Notes: a model not told the origin generated them from the sequence alone. DNA of 64,000 nt from an uncultured Lachnospiraceae bacterium (GCA_947625775.1 CANQPM010000004.1:124001-188000), one strand, 5' to 3'. Counted from the stretch's first letter, positions 52,726 through 61,874 are shown. Numbers and translations are program-made.

Positions 52726-54276
52726 ATGAAGAATAAACAGTCTTTACTTGTTACGATCTGCTTAATTATGCTTGCTGCTGCCGGCTGCGGCAGCAGCAAA
52801 TATATAGATGACGGGCTTTTTGAATCAGAAGCGGAAATAAAATCGGAGCCGGAAACTGCTGCAGCAGATGCAGATGCTCCTAAGTTTCCCGATTACAAAT
52901 ATGATCAGGAAAATGCACAGCGTATGGACACGGAATCAATGGCAGTATCAGAGCAGGGATTTTATTATATCATAGATAACATATTGTTTTTTTATGACAT
53001 AGACAGCGGACTTAATACACCGCTGTGTTCTCGCGTTGACTGTGAGCATGATGATAAGAACTGCGATGCGTATGCGGCATCATCTGATCCTGTGGTCGAT
53101 CAGGTTACGGGGAAAGCGGACTTGTCATGCAACTGCTATCAGGGAAAGCTTTTCTTTTATGACGGCAGCCTGTATATGATAGAGCGGACTAAGGAGAGTG
53201 ATTTCCTGCTGTGCAGGTATGACAGTCGTTTTGATAACAGAGAAAGTCTGTGTATGCTTGCATCATTTTCGGATGAAAAGGAGCAGACTGTTGTTTCGGA
53301 CGCACATGCGGGGATCATATCGGACGGATATTTGTATTATTTTACATCTGTGTTTGATCCTGAGTATGCAAAAAAGGATTACATGCTGACATTTCAGTGC
53401 AAAAGAGTAAGGCTTGAAAAGAATGCGCAGCCGGAAACGCTTGGAGAGTTTGAATATGCATCAGATTACGCAATGAAAGCGGGCGATTCAAATGGTCTGA
53501 ATATATTTATTGAAGGCAGCGATGTTTACTACATAGCCGGAGGGACGGCGCGCATGTATACGGCTAGTAATAATGTGCAGTACAGAGCAGCAAGGTATGA
53601 TATTATATCAGGGACATTCAGCGAGCTTTGGTCATATACGGGAAGTGAAGGGAATGAAGTATTTGGCAAGGGAACGGGAGAAGCCGTTTCGGTATCGACA
53701 GGGAATAATATGCGCATGGACGACACGGGAAATATTTATATCCTGACCCGTTCAAAAGAAAACAAATGGAATGATGCCAACAGCATTGTTAAATTTAATC
53801 TCAGCGGGCAAAATGGCGAGATTATATACACGACTGATAGAGACGGAATAATAAATATGAGGTATAACGACGGCGTTTTATATTTTTTTGAAATAAATGA
53901 CGAAATAGATGAAGATCCGCCTGTTTTGAGCGCTATTAAAACGGACGGAACATATATCGCGGGACAGGATATGCAGTATACGCAGGAGATTTTGGAAAGA
54001 GAAAAGAACGTCAGGAAAAAAGCAGGCGCAAATGGTACGAGCCTACCGCCTGCGAAGAATATATTATTTTATGGGATTGATGAAAGATATATTCTCTTAG
54101 GAAGCAAATCGGTTGGATTTGAGGGATTGTCGGTTGAAAATCTCGGCGAGCACGAATCAATAGAAAGAGCGGACGGAGCCTTAGTGACAGCGGGCGTGGG
54201 CGTGCTGAACAGGTCTGTATTTTTGTCGGGCAGTCATTGTGAGATTAAACAAGTGTATCAATACAAAAAGCAGTAA
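52726..54276 (+). CDS. Cys/His-motif lipoprotein, module B
   Basis: 516 residues. Lipobox LAAAGC (Cys21), an acidic linker, then a Tyr-rich beta-propeller-like domain (GFYYIIDNILFFYDIDSG, GILYYFTSVFD-type strands). It shares PLCSRVDCEHDDKNCDAY with the module A protein: Cys101, Cys106, His108, Cys113, the same C-x4-C-x-H spacing with a shorter last interval. Overall identity to the module A protein looks low, so this is an old duplication, unlike the nearly identical Asp-box lipoproteins. Twelve bases before the permease gene. Outer partner of the exporter by context. Confidence 0.75.
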   Translation: MKNKQSLLVTICLIMLAAAGCGSSKYIDDGLFESEAEIKSEPETAAADADAPKFPDYKYDQENAQRMDTESMAVSEQGFYYIIDNILFFYDIDSGLNTPLCSRVDCEHDDKNCDAYAASSDPVVDQVTGKADLSCNCYQGKLFFYDGSLYMIERTKESDFLLCRYDSRFDNRESLCMLASFSDEKEQTVVSDAHAGIISDGYLYYFTSVFDPEYAKKDYMLTFQCKRVRLEKNAQPETLGEFEYASDYAMKAGDSNGLNIFIEGSDVYYIAGGTARMYTASNNVQYRAARYDIISGTFSELWSYTGSEGNEVFGKGTGEAVSVSTGNNMRMDDTGNIYILTRSKENKWNDANSIVKFNLSGQNGEIIYTTDRDGIINMRYNDGVLYFFEINDEIDEDPPVLSAIKTDGTYIAGQDMQYTQEILEREKNVRKKAGANGTSLPPAKNILFYGIDERYILLGSKSVGFEGLSVENLGEHESIERADGALVTAGVGVLNRSVFLSGSHCEIKQVYQYKKQ

Positions 54277-54288
54277 AACAGGGGTGGT

Positions 54289-56529
54289 ATGAGAGAAGCA
54301 AAAAGAGTCATAAATAGAAATTTCCTTATATTATGCGCCATATTGTTTATGTTGAATGCGTTTTTGATTATAAAGGATAACCATGCTCAAAAAGAATATG
54401 CGCAGGCATACAATGAAATGCTGGAATATGCGGCAAAGATGGAAAATGAGACAGTATCTTGCAAAGAGGCTGTCTCATTAGCATGGAAAAAATATTTTGC
54501 AAGGCATAAAATCCCATTTTATGGAAACGTTCAGGATGATAAGGACATAATGCGTAAAGCGGCGGTAAGCGCAAGGCAAAAGCTTGATGAGCAGGCGAAA
54601 TATGCCGATGGCTTTGACTCATTGATTGAGGAAAAAATCGATGAGGCGGAAAGATTAATAAAATCAGGGTTTTACAAAAATAACAGTTTTGAGTATGTTA
54701 ATCTGTGGAAAACACGATATGACCTGAATGCCCTAAAGGACATTGAAGTAAGGCTGAGCAGTGGCAGCTGGCTTGAGAAGCTGTACGAATATCCGTATGC
54801 ATCAATATTTTCGCTGCTGTTGGTGCTTGTCTCAATATATGGTTTTTTCTCTGAGAGGAAAACAGGGCTGTATTTATGTATCCACGCGGCGGCGGATGGT
54901 CGTGCCAGGCTGTTTTTAAGGCGGTCTGCCATTATACTTATGGAAAACATATTAATCAACGCGGCATTTTTTGCTGAGTCGGCAGCGATACATATATCTA
55001 TATACGGAGGACTAAAATACATTAATTATGCGGCGGCGGACAGTGAAATACTTATGCTTACAGCGGGAACGCTGACAAGACTTGAATTTACCGCAGCTAT
55101 GGCATTTATGTCGGCATTAGCAGGAACATGTCTGTCAATTATGTTTTGGCTTATACTGTCACTTTTCCGCAATATAAATATTGGGATGTTTATATACATT
55201 ATTATATGTGCGGGCGAATATCTGCTTTATCTGTTCATCCCTGCCAAAAGCATGTTCAGAGGGCTTAGATACATAAATATATATTACCTTTTATTTCCCA
55301 ATAAAACATTTGAATATTATAACTGGGGATATTCCGGCAATATATTTTCATTAAGGGCTTCGACTGCAGGTTTTGCCATAGTTCTGGGGACAGTGCTGTT
55401 TATGATAAATATGTATATGAACAGTAAAACATATTATACAGGGAAACAGAATATTATCGAAACAGCGATAAGCGTTATAATGGAAGCATTTATGCGTCTG
55501 CTTGGCAGGATGCCTGTAAGCTGCAAAGAAATATACAAGATTCTTATATCACAGAAAGTAATGATAATTTTAATGCTGCTTATATATGCAGCAGGCAATA
55601 TACAGGCAGGCATTGGTACATTTTACGATGCTTCAAAAAGCTATTTGTCAGGATATTATGAAAAGGCTGATGGATTGCATTATTCAAAAGAACTGACAGA
55701 TATTTATAATCAATACTATGAAGAATACAAAAAAGCTGTAGAAAATATAGATTTGCATTCTGAAACGGGAAGGGAATTTTTTTACTATAGAAAAAATCTG
55801 ATCGGCAGTATCAGGAAAAATGTGGATTATATAAAACGGATGAATGAAAAGGGAATCAACGCAGTAGTTTTAAAACCATATGAATTTGAGGGGGCATTTG
55901 GACTTGAACAGAGCAGTGCCCAAAAAGAACTGGCTTTATTAAATGTATTGGCAGTGCTGGCAATCAGCAGCGGATTTATTTCGTATGAAAAAAGTAATGG
56001 AATGTACAATCTGTCAATGTCATATTACAAAAGAAAAAACTGGCTGAATAGAAAAATCCGTATTAATCTGTTTTTAATTGGTTTATTTGAAATCACATCA
56101 TATGCAATATACTATAAAAAAATATTTGAGACTTTTGAACTGAAAAATTTATCTGCACCTTTAAAAAGCCTTCCGATGTTTGAAAATTATATCCTTAACC
56201 CATCAATAGGCGGGTTTATATTAATAAATATGTTGTACAGCTTTATATTATTATCAGCTGTATCGCTAATCATGTGCATGATTTCATTTTATATAAAATA
56301 TGCTTACTGTCTGCTTACAGGTATGCTCATGGTTTTGCCGCAGCTATTGTATATGCTTGGTTTTCAAGTGTTTGATAAGCTCTCAATAGGCAGATATATC
56401 GCGTTTCTGCCATGCTTTAATGAAGGAAAGATATCCGCGTATGATTGCTATGGAGTGGGTATAAGCTTATGTGCTGTCGGGGCGGCATTTTATGTTTATA
56501 TTATGGAAGATGAAGCGGTGAGGGGCTGA
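54289..56529 (+). CDS. ABC transporter permease, module B
   Basis: 746 residues. Same two-block plan as the 42518 protein: helix (12-28), large outer loop, helices from about 170, then a second half (AFMRLLGRMPVSCKEIYKIL, outer loop with YEKADGLHYSKELTDIYNQY) and a terminal helix cluster. GTGGTATG start with AGGGG upstream. Followed by its ATPase 27 bases later. Divergent paralogue of module A, so the two probably handle different substrates. Confidence 0.75.
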   Translation: MREAKRVINRNFLILCAILFMLNAFLIIKDNHAQKEYAQAYNEMLEYAAKMENETVSCKEAVSLAWKKYFARHKIPFYGNVQDDKDIMRKAAVSARQKLDEQAKYADGFDSLIEEKIDEAERLIKSGFYKNNSFEYVNLWKTRYDLNALKDIEVRLSSGSWLEKLYEYPYASIFSLLLVLVSIYGFFSERKTGLYLCIHAAADGRARLFLRRSAIILMENILINAAFFAESAAIHISIYGGLKYINYAAADSEILMLTAGTLTRLEFTAAMAFMSALAGTCLSIMFWLILSLFRNINIGMFIYIIICAGEYLLYLFIPAKSMFRGLRYINIYYLLFPNKTFEYYNWGYSGNIFSLRASTAGFAIVLGTVLFMINMYMNSKTYYTGKQNIIETAISVIMEAFMRLLGRMPVSCKEIYKILISQKVMIILMLLIYAAGNIQAGIGTFYDASKSYLSGYYEKADGLHYSKELTDIYNQYYEEYKKAVENIDLHSETGREFFYYRKNLIGSIRKNVDYIKRMNEKGINAVVLKPYEFEGAFGLEQSSAQKELALLNVLAVLAISSGFISYEKSNGMYNLSMSYYKRKNWLNRKIRINLFLIGLFEITSYAIYYKKIFETFELKNLSAPLKSLPMFENYILNPSIGGFILINMLYSFILLSAVSLIMCMISFYIKYAYCLLTGMLMVLPQLLYMLGFQVFDKLSIGRYIAFLPCFNEGKISAYDCYGVGISLCAVGAAFYVYIMEDEAVRG

Positions 56530-56556
56530 TTTTGCCGTGAAGAAATGGAGAAGGTA

Positions 56557-57423
56557 ATGGAACTTGAACTTAAAGAATTAAAAAAATCGTATGGTGATGT
56601 TCATGCTTTAAGAGGAATAAGCTATAAATTTTCCACAGGAATTTACGGCATACTCGGTGCGAACGGAGCAGGAAAATCTACGATGATCAACTTGATTACA
56701 GATAATATAATCCGTGACGACGATGGAGGCGAGGTATATTATAATGGAAAAGAAATTCTGCAGATGGGAAAAGAATTTAGAAAGAAAGTAGGATATATGC
56801 CGCAGCAGCAGGGGTTTTATGAAGATTTTTCACCCAGGACATTTCTGAGGTATATAGCTGAAATAAAGGGGATAAGGGCTAAAGATGCGAAAATGCAGAC
56901 AGAGGAACTTTTATCAGTGGTGAATTTGTCAAAAGTCGCTGATAAAAAAATAGGTGGATTTTCAGGAGGAATGAAGCAGCGTGTATTACTTGCACAGGCA
57001 CTTCTTGGCAAGCCTGATATTTTGATACTTGACGAACCTACCGCGGGACTTGATCCAAAAGAAAGAATCGTATTAAGAAATTATATTGCGGGATTATCAA
57101 AGAATAAAATCATACTTTTGGCGACACATGTCGTGAGCGATATTGAATGTATTGCTGACAGAGTCCTGTTCATAAAGAAGGGCAGGATTGTGGCAGAGGG
57201 AACACCGGAGGAATTGATAAATTCTATGATTGGTAAGGTTGGCGAAATTACCTGCAGCCTTGAAAATGTAGAAAGTTTACAGGAGAAATACAGGATTGGA
57301 AATATAAGACAGCGCAAATCGGGACTTGTACTTAGAATAGCAGGAGATACCCTGCCTGCAGACGCAGTATTAGTTGATAATAACATAGACTTGGAAGATG
57401 TATATCTATATTATTTTGGGTGA
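56557..57423 (+). CDS. ABC transporter ATPase, module B
   Basis: 288 residues from ATG 56557 (GGAG six bases upstream; an ATG 12 bases earlier is less likely because the paralogue aligns here). Walker A GANGAGKST, Q-loop MPQQQGFYEDFSPRTF, signature FSGGMKQR, Walker B ILILDEPTAGLDPKERI, switch His LATHVVSDIE. The C-terminus again ends DLEDVYLYYFG. It belongs to the BcrA/LanF-like export group. An intact transposase-like element follows within 15 bases. Confidence 0.9.
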   Translation: MELELKELKKSYGDVHALRGISYKFSTGIYGILGANGAGKSTMINLITDNIIRDDDGGEVYYNGKEILQMGKEFRKKVGYMPQQQGFYEDFSPRTFLRYIAEIKGIRAKDAKMQTEELLSVVNLSKVADKKIGGFSGGMKQRVLLAQALLGKPDILILDEPTAGLDPKERIVLRNYIAGLSKNKIILLATHVVSDIECIADRVLFIKKGRIVAEGTPEELINSMIGKVGEITCSLENVESLQEKYRIGNIRQRKSGLVLRIAGDTLPADAVLVDNNIDLEDVYLYYFG

Positions 57424-57437
57424 TAGCAAAGTTTGAT

Positions 57438-58509
57438 ATTAATTTTTACATTTCACACGAATTTTTACATTTCGATTGGACAGATGTAATTAAATATGAT
57501 ATAGTGCATATGTTGCGCGACTTTTTCTTAATTAAGAAGGTGCATTTTAGGTTTTTGCAATGCACTTTCTGTCTAAAATAAACTCGAAAGGATATCATAT
57601 TTAATGGCAAAAGAAAATTTACCTTCAAAAGAAAGCACCTCTGTCACCTATGAAACAGCAACAGGCGAAATTCCTTTCAATATGACAAACGATTATATGT
57701 TCCGTGCCGTATTGCAGAAGAACAACCGCGTTTTGCGTGGGCTTATCAAAGCGCTGCTGCATTTGTCAGAGGATGACATTAAGGAGGTCAGGATTACCAA
57801 CCCAATTATTCTGGGAGAGTCGATTGACTCAAAGCAGATGTGGCTTGATGTAAATGTCATTCTCAATAATTTCATAATAATTAATCTTGAAATGCAGGTT
57901 GCAAATCTGTTCAACTGGCGAAATCGTTCTGTGTCATATATATGCCGTTCCTATGACAACCTGAACAGGGGCGGAAAGTATAAAGACGCCAAGCCTGTCA
58001 TACATATCGGCTTTCTTGATTTTTCACTGGAAGGAGCAGAGCCTGAATTTTATGCCACATATAAGCTCGCAAATGTCAAAACAGGGCAGATTTATAGTGA
58101 CAACGTTACTCTCTGTGTGGTAGACTTAAATAAAACAGAGCTTGCCACAGATGAGGACAAAAAATACGGCATTGACAAGTGGGCGAAGCTTTTCAAAGCA
58201 AAGACATGGGAGGCGGTAAAAATGTTAGCGGAGGAAGATGTTTATATCAACGAGGCATCTAAGACAATCTATGAATTGTGTGCGGATTTTGAAGTTAAAA
58301 AACGCTGCTGGGAGCGGGAAGAGTTTGAGGACTATGCCGAGAGGCTTGCCGAATCGGAAACTAGGCTTGCCGAATCGGAAACCAAACTTGCCGAATCAGA
58401 GGCTAGGCTCGCAGATGCATTGACTCAGAAAGATGAGGCGCTTGAACAGCTTGAACAAGCGGAAAAATACCGTAAATGGGCAATAGCACACGGTTATAAG
58501 GAAGATTAA
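57438..58509 (+). mobile_element. transposase-like element, copy 2
   Basis: Same left boundary and flank as 51402 (constant offset of 6036 bases), with only a few differences such as GACAGATGTA for GACAGATGCA. On the right it ends at the bidirectional terminator of the pfl operon, without the GAGGCATCGGC hairpin of the other copies. This marks the right edge of the island. Confidence 0.65.
57604..58509 (+). CDS. PD-(D/E)XK nuclease family transposase-like protein, copy 2
   Basis: 301 residues. The first 720 bases show no difference from the 51568 gene, so the duplication or conversion is recent. The C-terminal coiled coil is shorter: LAESETR, LAESETK and LAESEAR units and one QKDEAL unit instead of two, i.e. 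repeat-number variation. Nuclease-core residues as in copy 1 (Asp in WLDVN, Glu in NLEMQ). It may be in the process of spreading within the island. Confidence 0.85.
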   Translation: MAKENLPSKESTSVTYETATGEIPFNMTNDYMFRAVLQKNNRVLRGLIKALLHLSEDDIKEVRITNPIILGESIDSKQMWLDVNVILNNFIIINLEMQVANLFNWRNRSVSYICRSYDNLNRGGKYKDAKPVIHIGFLDFSLEGAEPEFYATYKLANVKTGQIYSDNVTLCVVDLNKTELATDEDKKYGIDKWAKLFKAKTWEAVKMLAEEDVYINEASKTIYELCADFEVKKRCWEREEFEDYAERLAESETRLAESETKLAESEARLADALTQKDEALEQLEQAEKYRKWAIAHGYKED

Positions 58510-58513
58510 AATA

Positions 58514-58543
58514 AAAAAAGGGGCTGTATACAAGCCCCTTTTT
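58514..58543. terminator. bidirectional terminator
   Basis: AAAAAGGGGCT / AGCCCCTTTTT with loop GTATACA. A-run on the left and T-run on the right, so it works for the pfl operon (minus) and the transposase-like gene (plus). Confidence 0.9.
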
Positions 58544-58556
58544 ATTATTCAGCCAA

Positions 58557-58802
58557 TTAAATCTGCTCATGGAATGTACGAGAGATAACGTCAGCCTGCT
58601 GTTCAGGTGTAAGCTTGATGAAGTTTACAGCGTAGCCTGAAACGCGGATTGTAAGCTGAGGATAATTCTCGGGATGCTTCTGAGCGTCAAGCAGTGTCTC
58701 TCTGTTGAGCACGTTTACATTAAGGTGATGGCCGCCCTTTGTAGCATAGCCGTCTAATAATGATACTAAGTTGTCAACCTGTGTCTGATTGTTGTCTGCC
58801 AT
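58557..58802 (-). CDS. separate glycyl-radical subunit of pyruvate formate-lyase
   Basis: 81 residues with its own AGGAGGT site eight bases before [23 protein letters not shown], then [20 protein letters not shown]: this is the complete C-terminal radical domain of PFL (Gly56 in RVSGYAV is the radical site). In ordinary PFL these residues follow the barrel in the same chain; the large chain here (59211-61250) stops just before this point. It resembles the stand-alone GrcA (YfiD) spare domain, but here the large chain has no domain of its own. Last gene before the terminator. Confidence 0.93.
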   Translation of the reverse strand: MADNNQTQVDNLVSLLDGYATKGGHHLNVNVLNRETLLDAQKHPENYPQLTIRVSGYAVNFIKLTPEQQADVISRTFHEQI

Positions 58803-58830
58803 AGTAATATACCTCCTAATAAAAATTATA

Positions 58831-59040
58831 TTATTGATAATCGTCTAACCCCTGGTGCAACGTAGGTACGCTGCATGCCAAGGGAGTTCTGGAACAGTCT
58901 GTACATCCAAGAGTTTCTACTTCCTTTGTAGAATTTGCCGCCTCGTCAACATCTACATTGAAATGTCCCACAGCCTTGTCTTTGGAAAATCCCGCGTCAA
59001 GCTGCGCCACGAGGTCGTCAATCATAGATTTCTCGTCCAT
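58831..59040 (-). CDS. unknown small Cys-containing protein of the pfl operon
   Basis: 69 residues from ATG 59040 (TAGGTG six bases upstream; a GTG nine bases earlier is also possible). [20 protein letters not shown] then HFNVDVDEA echoes [20 protein letters not shown] of the radical subunit, suggesting descent from its N-terminal half. The radical motif is absent. It ends with Cys residues in [17 protein letters not shown] (CxxC...C) and QGLDDYQ. It lies between the repeats and the radical subunit and is in the same operon. It could be an assembly or activation factor, or a degenerate duplicate. Not recognised. Confidence 0.6.
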   Translation of the reverse strand: MDEKSMIDDLVAQLDAGFSKDKAVGHFNVDVDEAANSTKEVETLGCTDCSRTPLACSVPTLHQGLDDYQ

Positions 59041-59082
59041 AATCAGCACCTATTCCTCTCAAAAATCGTAATTAAAAATTAG

Positions 59083-59250
59083 TTGTTAAGGTCGATTTCG
59101 ATATCGCCAGAGAAGACCGAGGGCTTCTCTGGCGTTAGATAACATTAATTGTTAAGGTCGATTTCAATATCGCCAGAGAAGACCGAGGGCTTCTCCGGCG
59201 TTAGATAACATTAATTGTTAAGGTCGATTTCGATATCGCCAGAGAAGACC
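59083..59250. repeat. 66-bp tandem repeats copying the pflB 3' end
   Basis: TTGTTAAGGTCGATTTC occurs at 59083, 59149 and 59215, exactly 66 bases apart. Each copy encodes, on the minus strand, [11 protein letters not shown] and a stop; the third is the true end of the large PFL gene. Copies 1 and 2 also form a hairpin (GCCAGAGAAG / CTTCTCTGGC at 59106-59133, and 59172-59199). The operon mRNA thus has two identical hairpins after the large gene. Confidence 0.93.
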
Positions 59251-61250
59251 TTAGCTTCCTTACCAAGCGCGTTAGGGATAATGGTAAATGTATTAGAGAT
59301 ACCATCCTGTGCATCCTTAAACGGCAGCTTAGATACTGAAGACAATGAAGCTACAGCGCCATGAGTATCACGGCCGTGCATAGGGTTAGCGCCAGGAGCA
59401 AACGGCTGTCCCTTCTTACGTCCATCAGGTGTGTTGCCTGTTGCCTTGCCGTATGTTACGTTTGAAGTAATAGTAAGGATAGAAGTTGTAGGAATACCAT
59501 TCCTGTAGGTATGATGTCTTCTTACGGCAGTCATAAACCTGTGAACGATATCCTGAGCGATAAGGTCTACACGGTCATCATCATTGCCGTACTTAGGGAA
59601 GTCGCCCGTTGTCTCAAAGTCAACGATTACGCCGTCCTCATCACGAATAGGCTTAACCTTTGCATACTTGATAGCTGATAATGAGTCAGCAACAATTGAA
59701 AGACCAGCAACGCCTGTAGCGAAGTATCTCTTAACATCTCTGTCATGAAGAGCCATCTCTGCTCTCTCATAGCAGTATTTGTCATGCATATAGTGAATGA
59801 TGTTGAGCGTATTTACATATACGTCAGCCTGCCATTCCATCATGTCGATGAACTTGCTCATTACATCATCGTAATCAAGCACATCGCCTGTTACAGGGCG
59901 GTACTTAGGACCAACCTGCTTCTTTGTAACCTCGTCTACACCACCGTTTAAAGCATAGAGCAGGCACTTAGCAAGGTTAGCGCGAGCGCCGAAGAACTGC
60001 ATCTCTTTGCCGACAACCATTGAAGATACGCAGCAAGCGATAGCATAATCATCACCGTGAGTAACTCTCATGAGGTCATCATTCTCGTACTGGATTGAAG
60101 AGGTCGCGATAGACATCTTAGCGCAGTATCTCTTCCAATTCTCAGGAAGTCTTGTAGACCAGAGAACTGTAAGGTTCGGCTCGGGTGAAGGTCCAAGGTT
60201 TGTAAGTGTGTTGAGGTAACGGAATGACATCTTTGTTACCATAGGACGTCCGTCAACGCCAACACCGCCGAGTGACTCTGTTACCCAAACAGGATCGCCT
60301 GCGAAAATCTGGTTGTACTCAGGTGTACGAGCAAACTTAACGCAGCGCAGCTTCATAATAAAGTGGTCAACGAACTCCTGAATCTGCTCCTCTGTAAATG
60401 TGCCGTTCTTTAAGTCTCTCTGAGCATAGCAGTCAAGGAATGTAGATGTACGTCCAAGTGACATAGCCGCACCGTTCTGCTCCTTAACAGCGCAGAGATA
60501 ACCGAAGTAAGTAGCCTGGATAGCTTCCTGTACGTTTGAAGCAGGCTTAGAAATGTCGCAGCCGTAAGAAGCAGCCATTTCCTTCATCATCTTAAGAGCT
60601 GTCATCTGCTCTGAAAGCTCCTCACGAAGACGGATAACATCATCTGTCATAACGCGGCCTGTAGAATCTTTCTGATCCTGCTTATCCTCAAGAAGTCTGT
60701 CAATACCATAAAGAGCAACACGTCTGTAATCGCCGATGATACGTCCACGCCCGTAAGCATCAGGAAGACCTGTGATAATGTGTGAAGAACGGCAAGCTCT
60801 CATCTCCTGATTGTAAGCGTCGAAGCAGCCTGCATTGTGTGTTTTTCTGTGTGTTGCAAAGAACTCGCTGATTTCAGGATCAACCTCATAACCGTTGTCC
60901 GCGCAAGCTTTCTCTGCCATTCTGATACCGCCGTAAGGCTGTAAAGAACGCTTGAAAGGCTTATCTGTCTGGAATCCTACGATTTTCTCCTTGCTCTTGT
61001 CGAGGTATCCCGGACCATGAGAAGTGATTGTAGAGATAACCCTGGTATCCATATCAAGAACACCGCCATGTTCTCTTTCCTGCTTCTGAAGGTCAAGAAC
61101 CATCTCCCATAAATCCTTTGTGTCCTGTGTAGGTCCGGCTAAGAAAGACTCATCTCCGTCATACGGCGTGTAGTTTCTCTGAATAAAGTCACGCACATTA
61201 ACTTCGCTTTCCCATTTGCCACCTACAAAATCTTTCCATTCTGGTCTCAT
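59211..61250 (-). CDS. pflB: formate acetyltransferase (PFL) large chain without radical domain
   Basis: 679 residues from ATG 61250 (AGGAGG upstream). Catalytic Cys pair in [10 protein letters not shown] (Cys406-Cys407) and the PFL barrel motifs [43 protein letters not shown], and [17 protein letters not shown]. It stops after [11 protein letters not shown], about 70-80 residues short of normal PFL, and the missing radical domain is encoded separately at 58557. Together they should convert pyruvate and CoA to acetyl-CoA and formate. Codon use is that of a highly expressed gene. A strong promoter lies upstream. pflA is 18.6 kb away. Confidence 0.95.
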   Translation of the reverse strand: MRPEWKDFVGGKWESEVNVRDFIQRNYTPYDGDESFLAGPTQDTKDLWEMVLDLQKQEREHGGVLDMDTRVISTITSHGPGYLDKSKEKIVGFQTDKPFKRSLQPYGGIRMAEKACADNGYEVDPEISEFFATHRKTHNAGCFDAYNQEMRACRSSHIITGLPDAYGRGRIIGDYRRVALYGIDRLLEDKQDQKDSTGRVMTDDVIRLREELSEQMTALKMMKEMAASYGCDISKPASNVQEAIQATYFGYLCAVKEQNGAAMSLGRTSTFLDCYAQRDLKNGTFTEEQIQEFVDHFIMKLRCVKFARTPEYNQIFAGDPVWVTESLGGVGVDGRPMVTKMSFRYLNTLTNLGPSPEPNLTVLWSTRLPENWKRYCAKMSIATSSIQYENDDLMRVTHGDDYAIACCVSSMVVGKEMQFFGARANLAKCLLYALNGGVDEVTKKQVGPKYRPVTGDVLDYDDVMSKFIDMMEWQADVYVNTLNIIHYMHDKYCYERAEMALHDRDVKRYFATGVAGLSIVADSLSAIKYAKVKPIRDEDGVIVDFETTGDFPKYGNDDDRVDLIAQDIVHRFMTAVRRHHTYRNGIPTTSILTITSNVTYGKATGNTPDGRKKGQPFAPGANPMHGRDTHGAVASLSSVSKLPFKDAQDGISNTFTIIPNALGKEAKVFSGDIEIDLNN

Positions 61251-61369
61251 TTTGCAAAGCCTCCTATTAATAAATTTAATATTTTGCGGCATAAAGCCGT
61301 AGGTTACAATAAGAGATGTAATTTTGTTACTTATGCCCTGATAAATTGTTAATTACACCTTGTATTTGT

Positions 61370-61399
61370 ATTATAGCCTCAATCTTGTATACACGTCAA
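61370..61399 (-). promoter_or_regulatory. strong promoter of the pfl operon
   Basis: TTGACG, 18-base spacer, TATAAT on the minus strand, about 120 bases before the pflB ATG, giving a long 5' leader. The remaining 61251-61622 gap shows AT-rich DNA and one palindrome. Confidence 0.8.
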
Positions 61400-61583
61400 C
61401 ACTATTTTTTGTTCTTTTTCACGTACAGAGGGGAAAATTTTTTCAAAAATTTGGTAAAAATTAAAAAAGTATTATATTTATTATTTTTTGCTAAAAAATG
61501 CTTAAAATACTTTGTTAAGCCAAGAACGCACTTGCCAATTTTTTAAATATATATTATATTAATATAATTGATGGAAATAATAT

Positions 61584-61597
61584 TTTGCAGCTGCAAA
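61584..61597. promoter_or_regulatory. 14-bp perfect palindrome, possible operator
   Basis: TTTGCAGCTGCAAA, 25 bases before the DUF1858 start, between the divergent promoters of pflB and that gene. Confidence 0.4.
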
Positions 61598-61622
61598 GAC
61601 GCAGCAGTCTGGAGGTAAAAAA

Positions 61623-61817
61623 ATGGCAGATATAACCAAGGATATGACTATCGGTGAGATTTTGAGAGTAAAGCCTGATGTGGCGCCTGCGCTTATGGAG
61701 GCGGGCATGCACTGTCTGGGCTGTCCTTCGGCTCAGGGAGAGACTCTGGAGGAGGCGGCGATGGTTCACGGCATCGATATCGACTCTCTTATGTCAAAGA
61801 TTGCTGGTATTGCGTAA
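61623..61817 (+). CDS. DUF1858 protein
   Basis: 64 residues: [20 protein letters not shown] then [20 protein letters not shown]. The HCxGC(P/A) motif with one CxxC pair and the ETLEEAAxxHGID ending define DUF1858, found alone or fused to hybrid-cluster and sulfur-related proteins. The CxxC may serve redox chemistry or metal binding. TGGAGG lies seven bases before ATG. Divergent from the pfl operon, and a link to anaerobic metabolism is likely but unproven. Confidence 0.9.
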   Translation: MADITKDMTIGEILRVKPDVAPALMEAGMHCLGCPSAQGETLEEAAMVHGIDIDSLMSKIAGIA

Positions 61818-61874
61818 TCTGGGAAAATACTGGTGACAGGCAGGCTTTGCAATAAGGATTATTTCTTGCGAAAC

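Noticed and set aside
58557-59210. A simple frameshift in pflB as the explanation of the split
   Set aside because: The large chain ends in its own stop that is repeated downstream. The radical part has its own strong ribosome site and start, and another ORF lies between. A single indel cannot restore one chain.
59083-59250. CRISPR-like repeats
   Set aside because: Only three units, the repeat is longer than the spacer-like part, and it matches the adjacent coding end. This is a tandem duplication.
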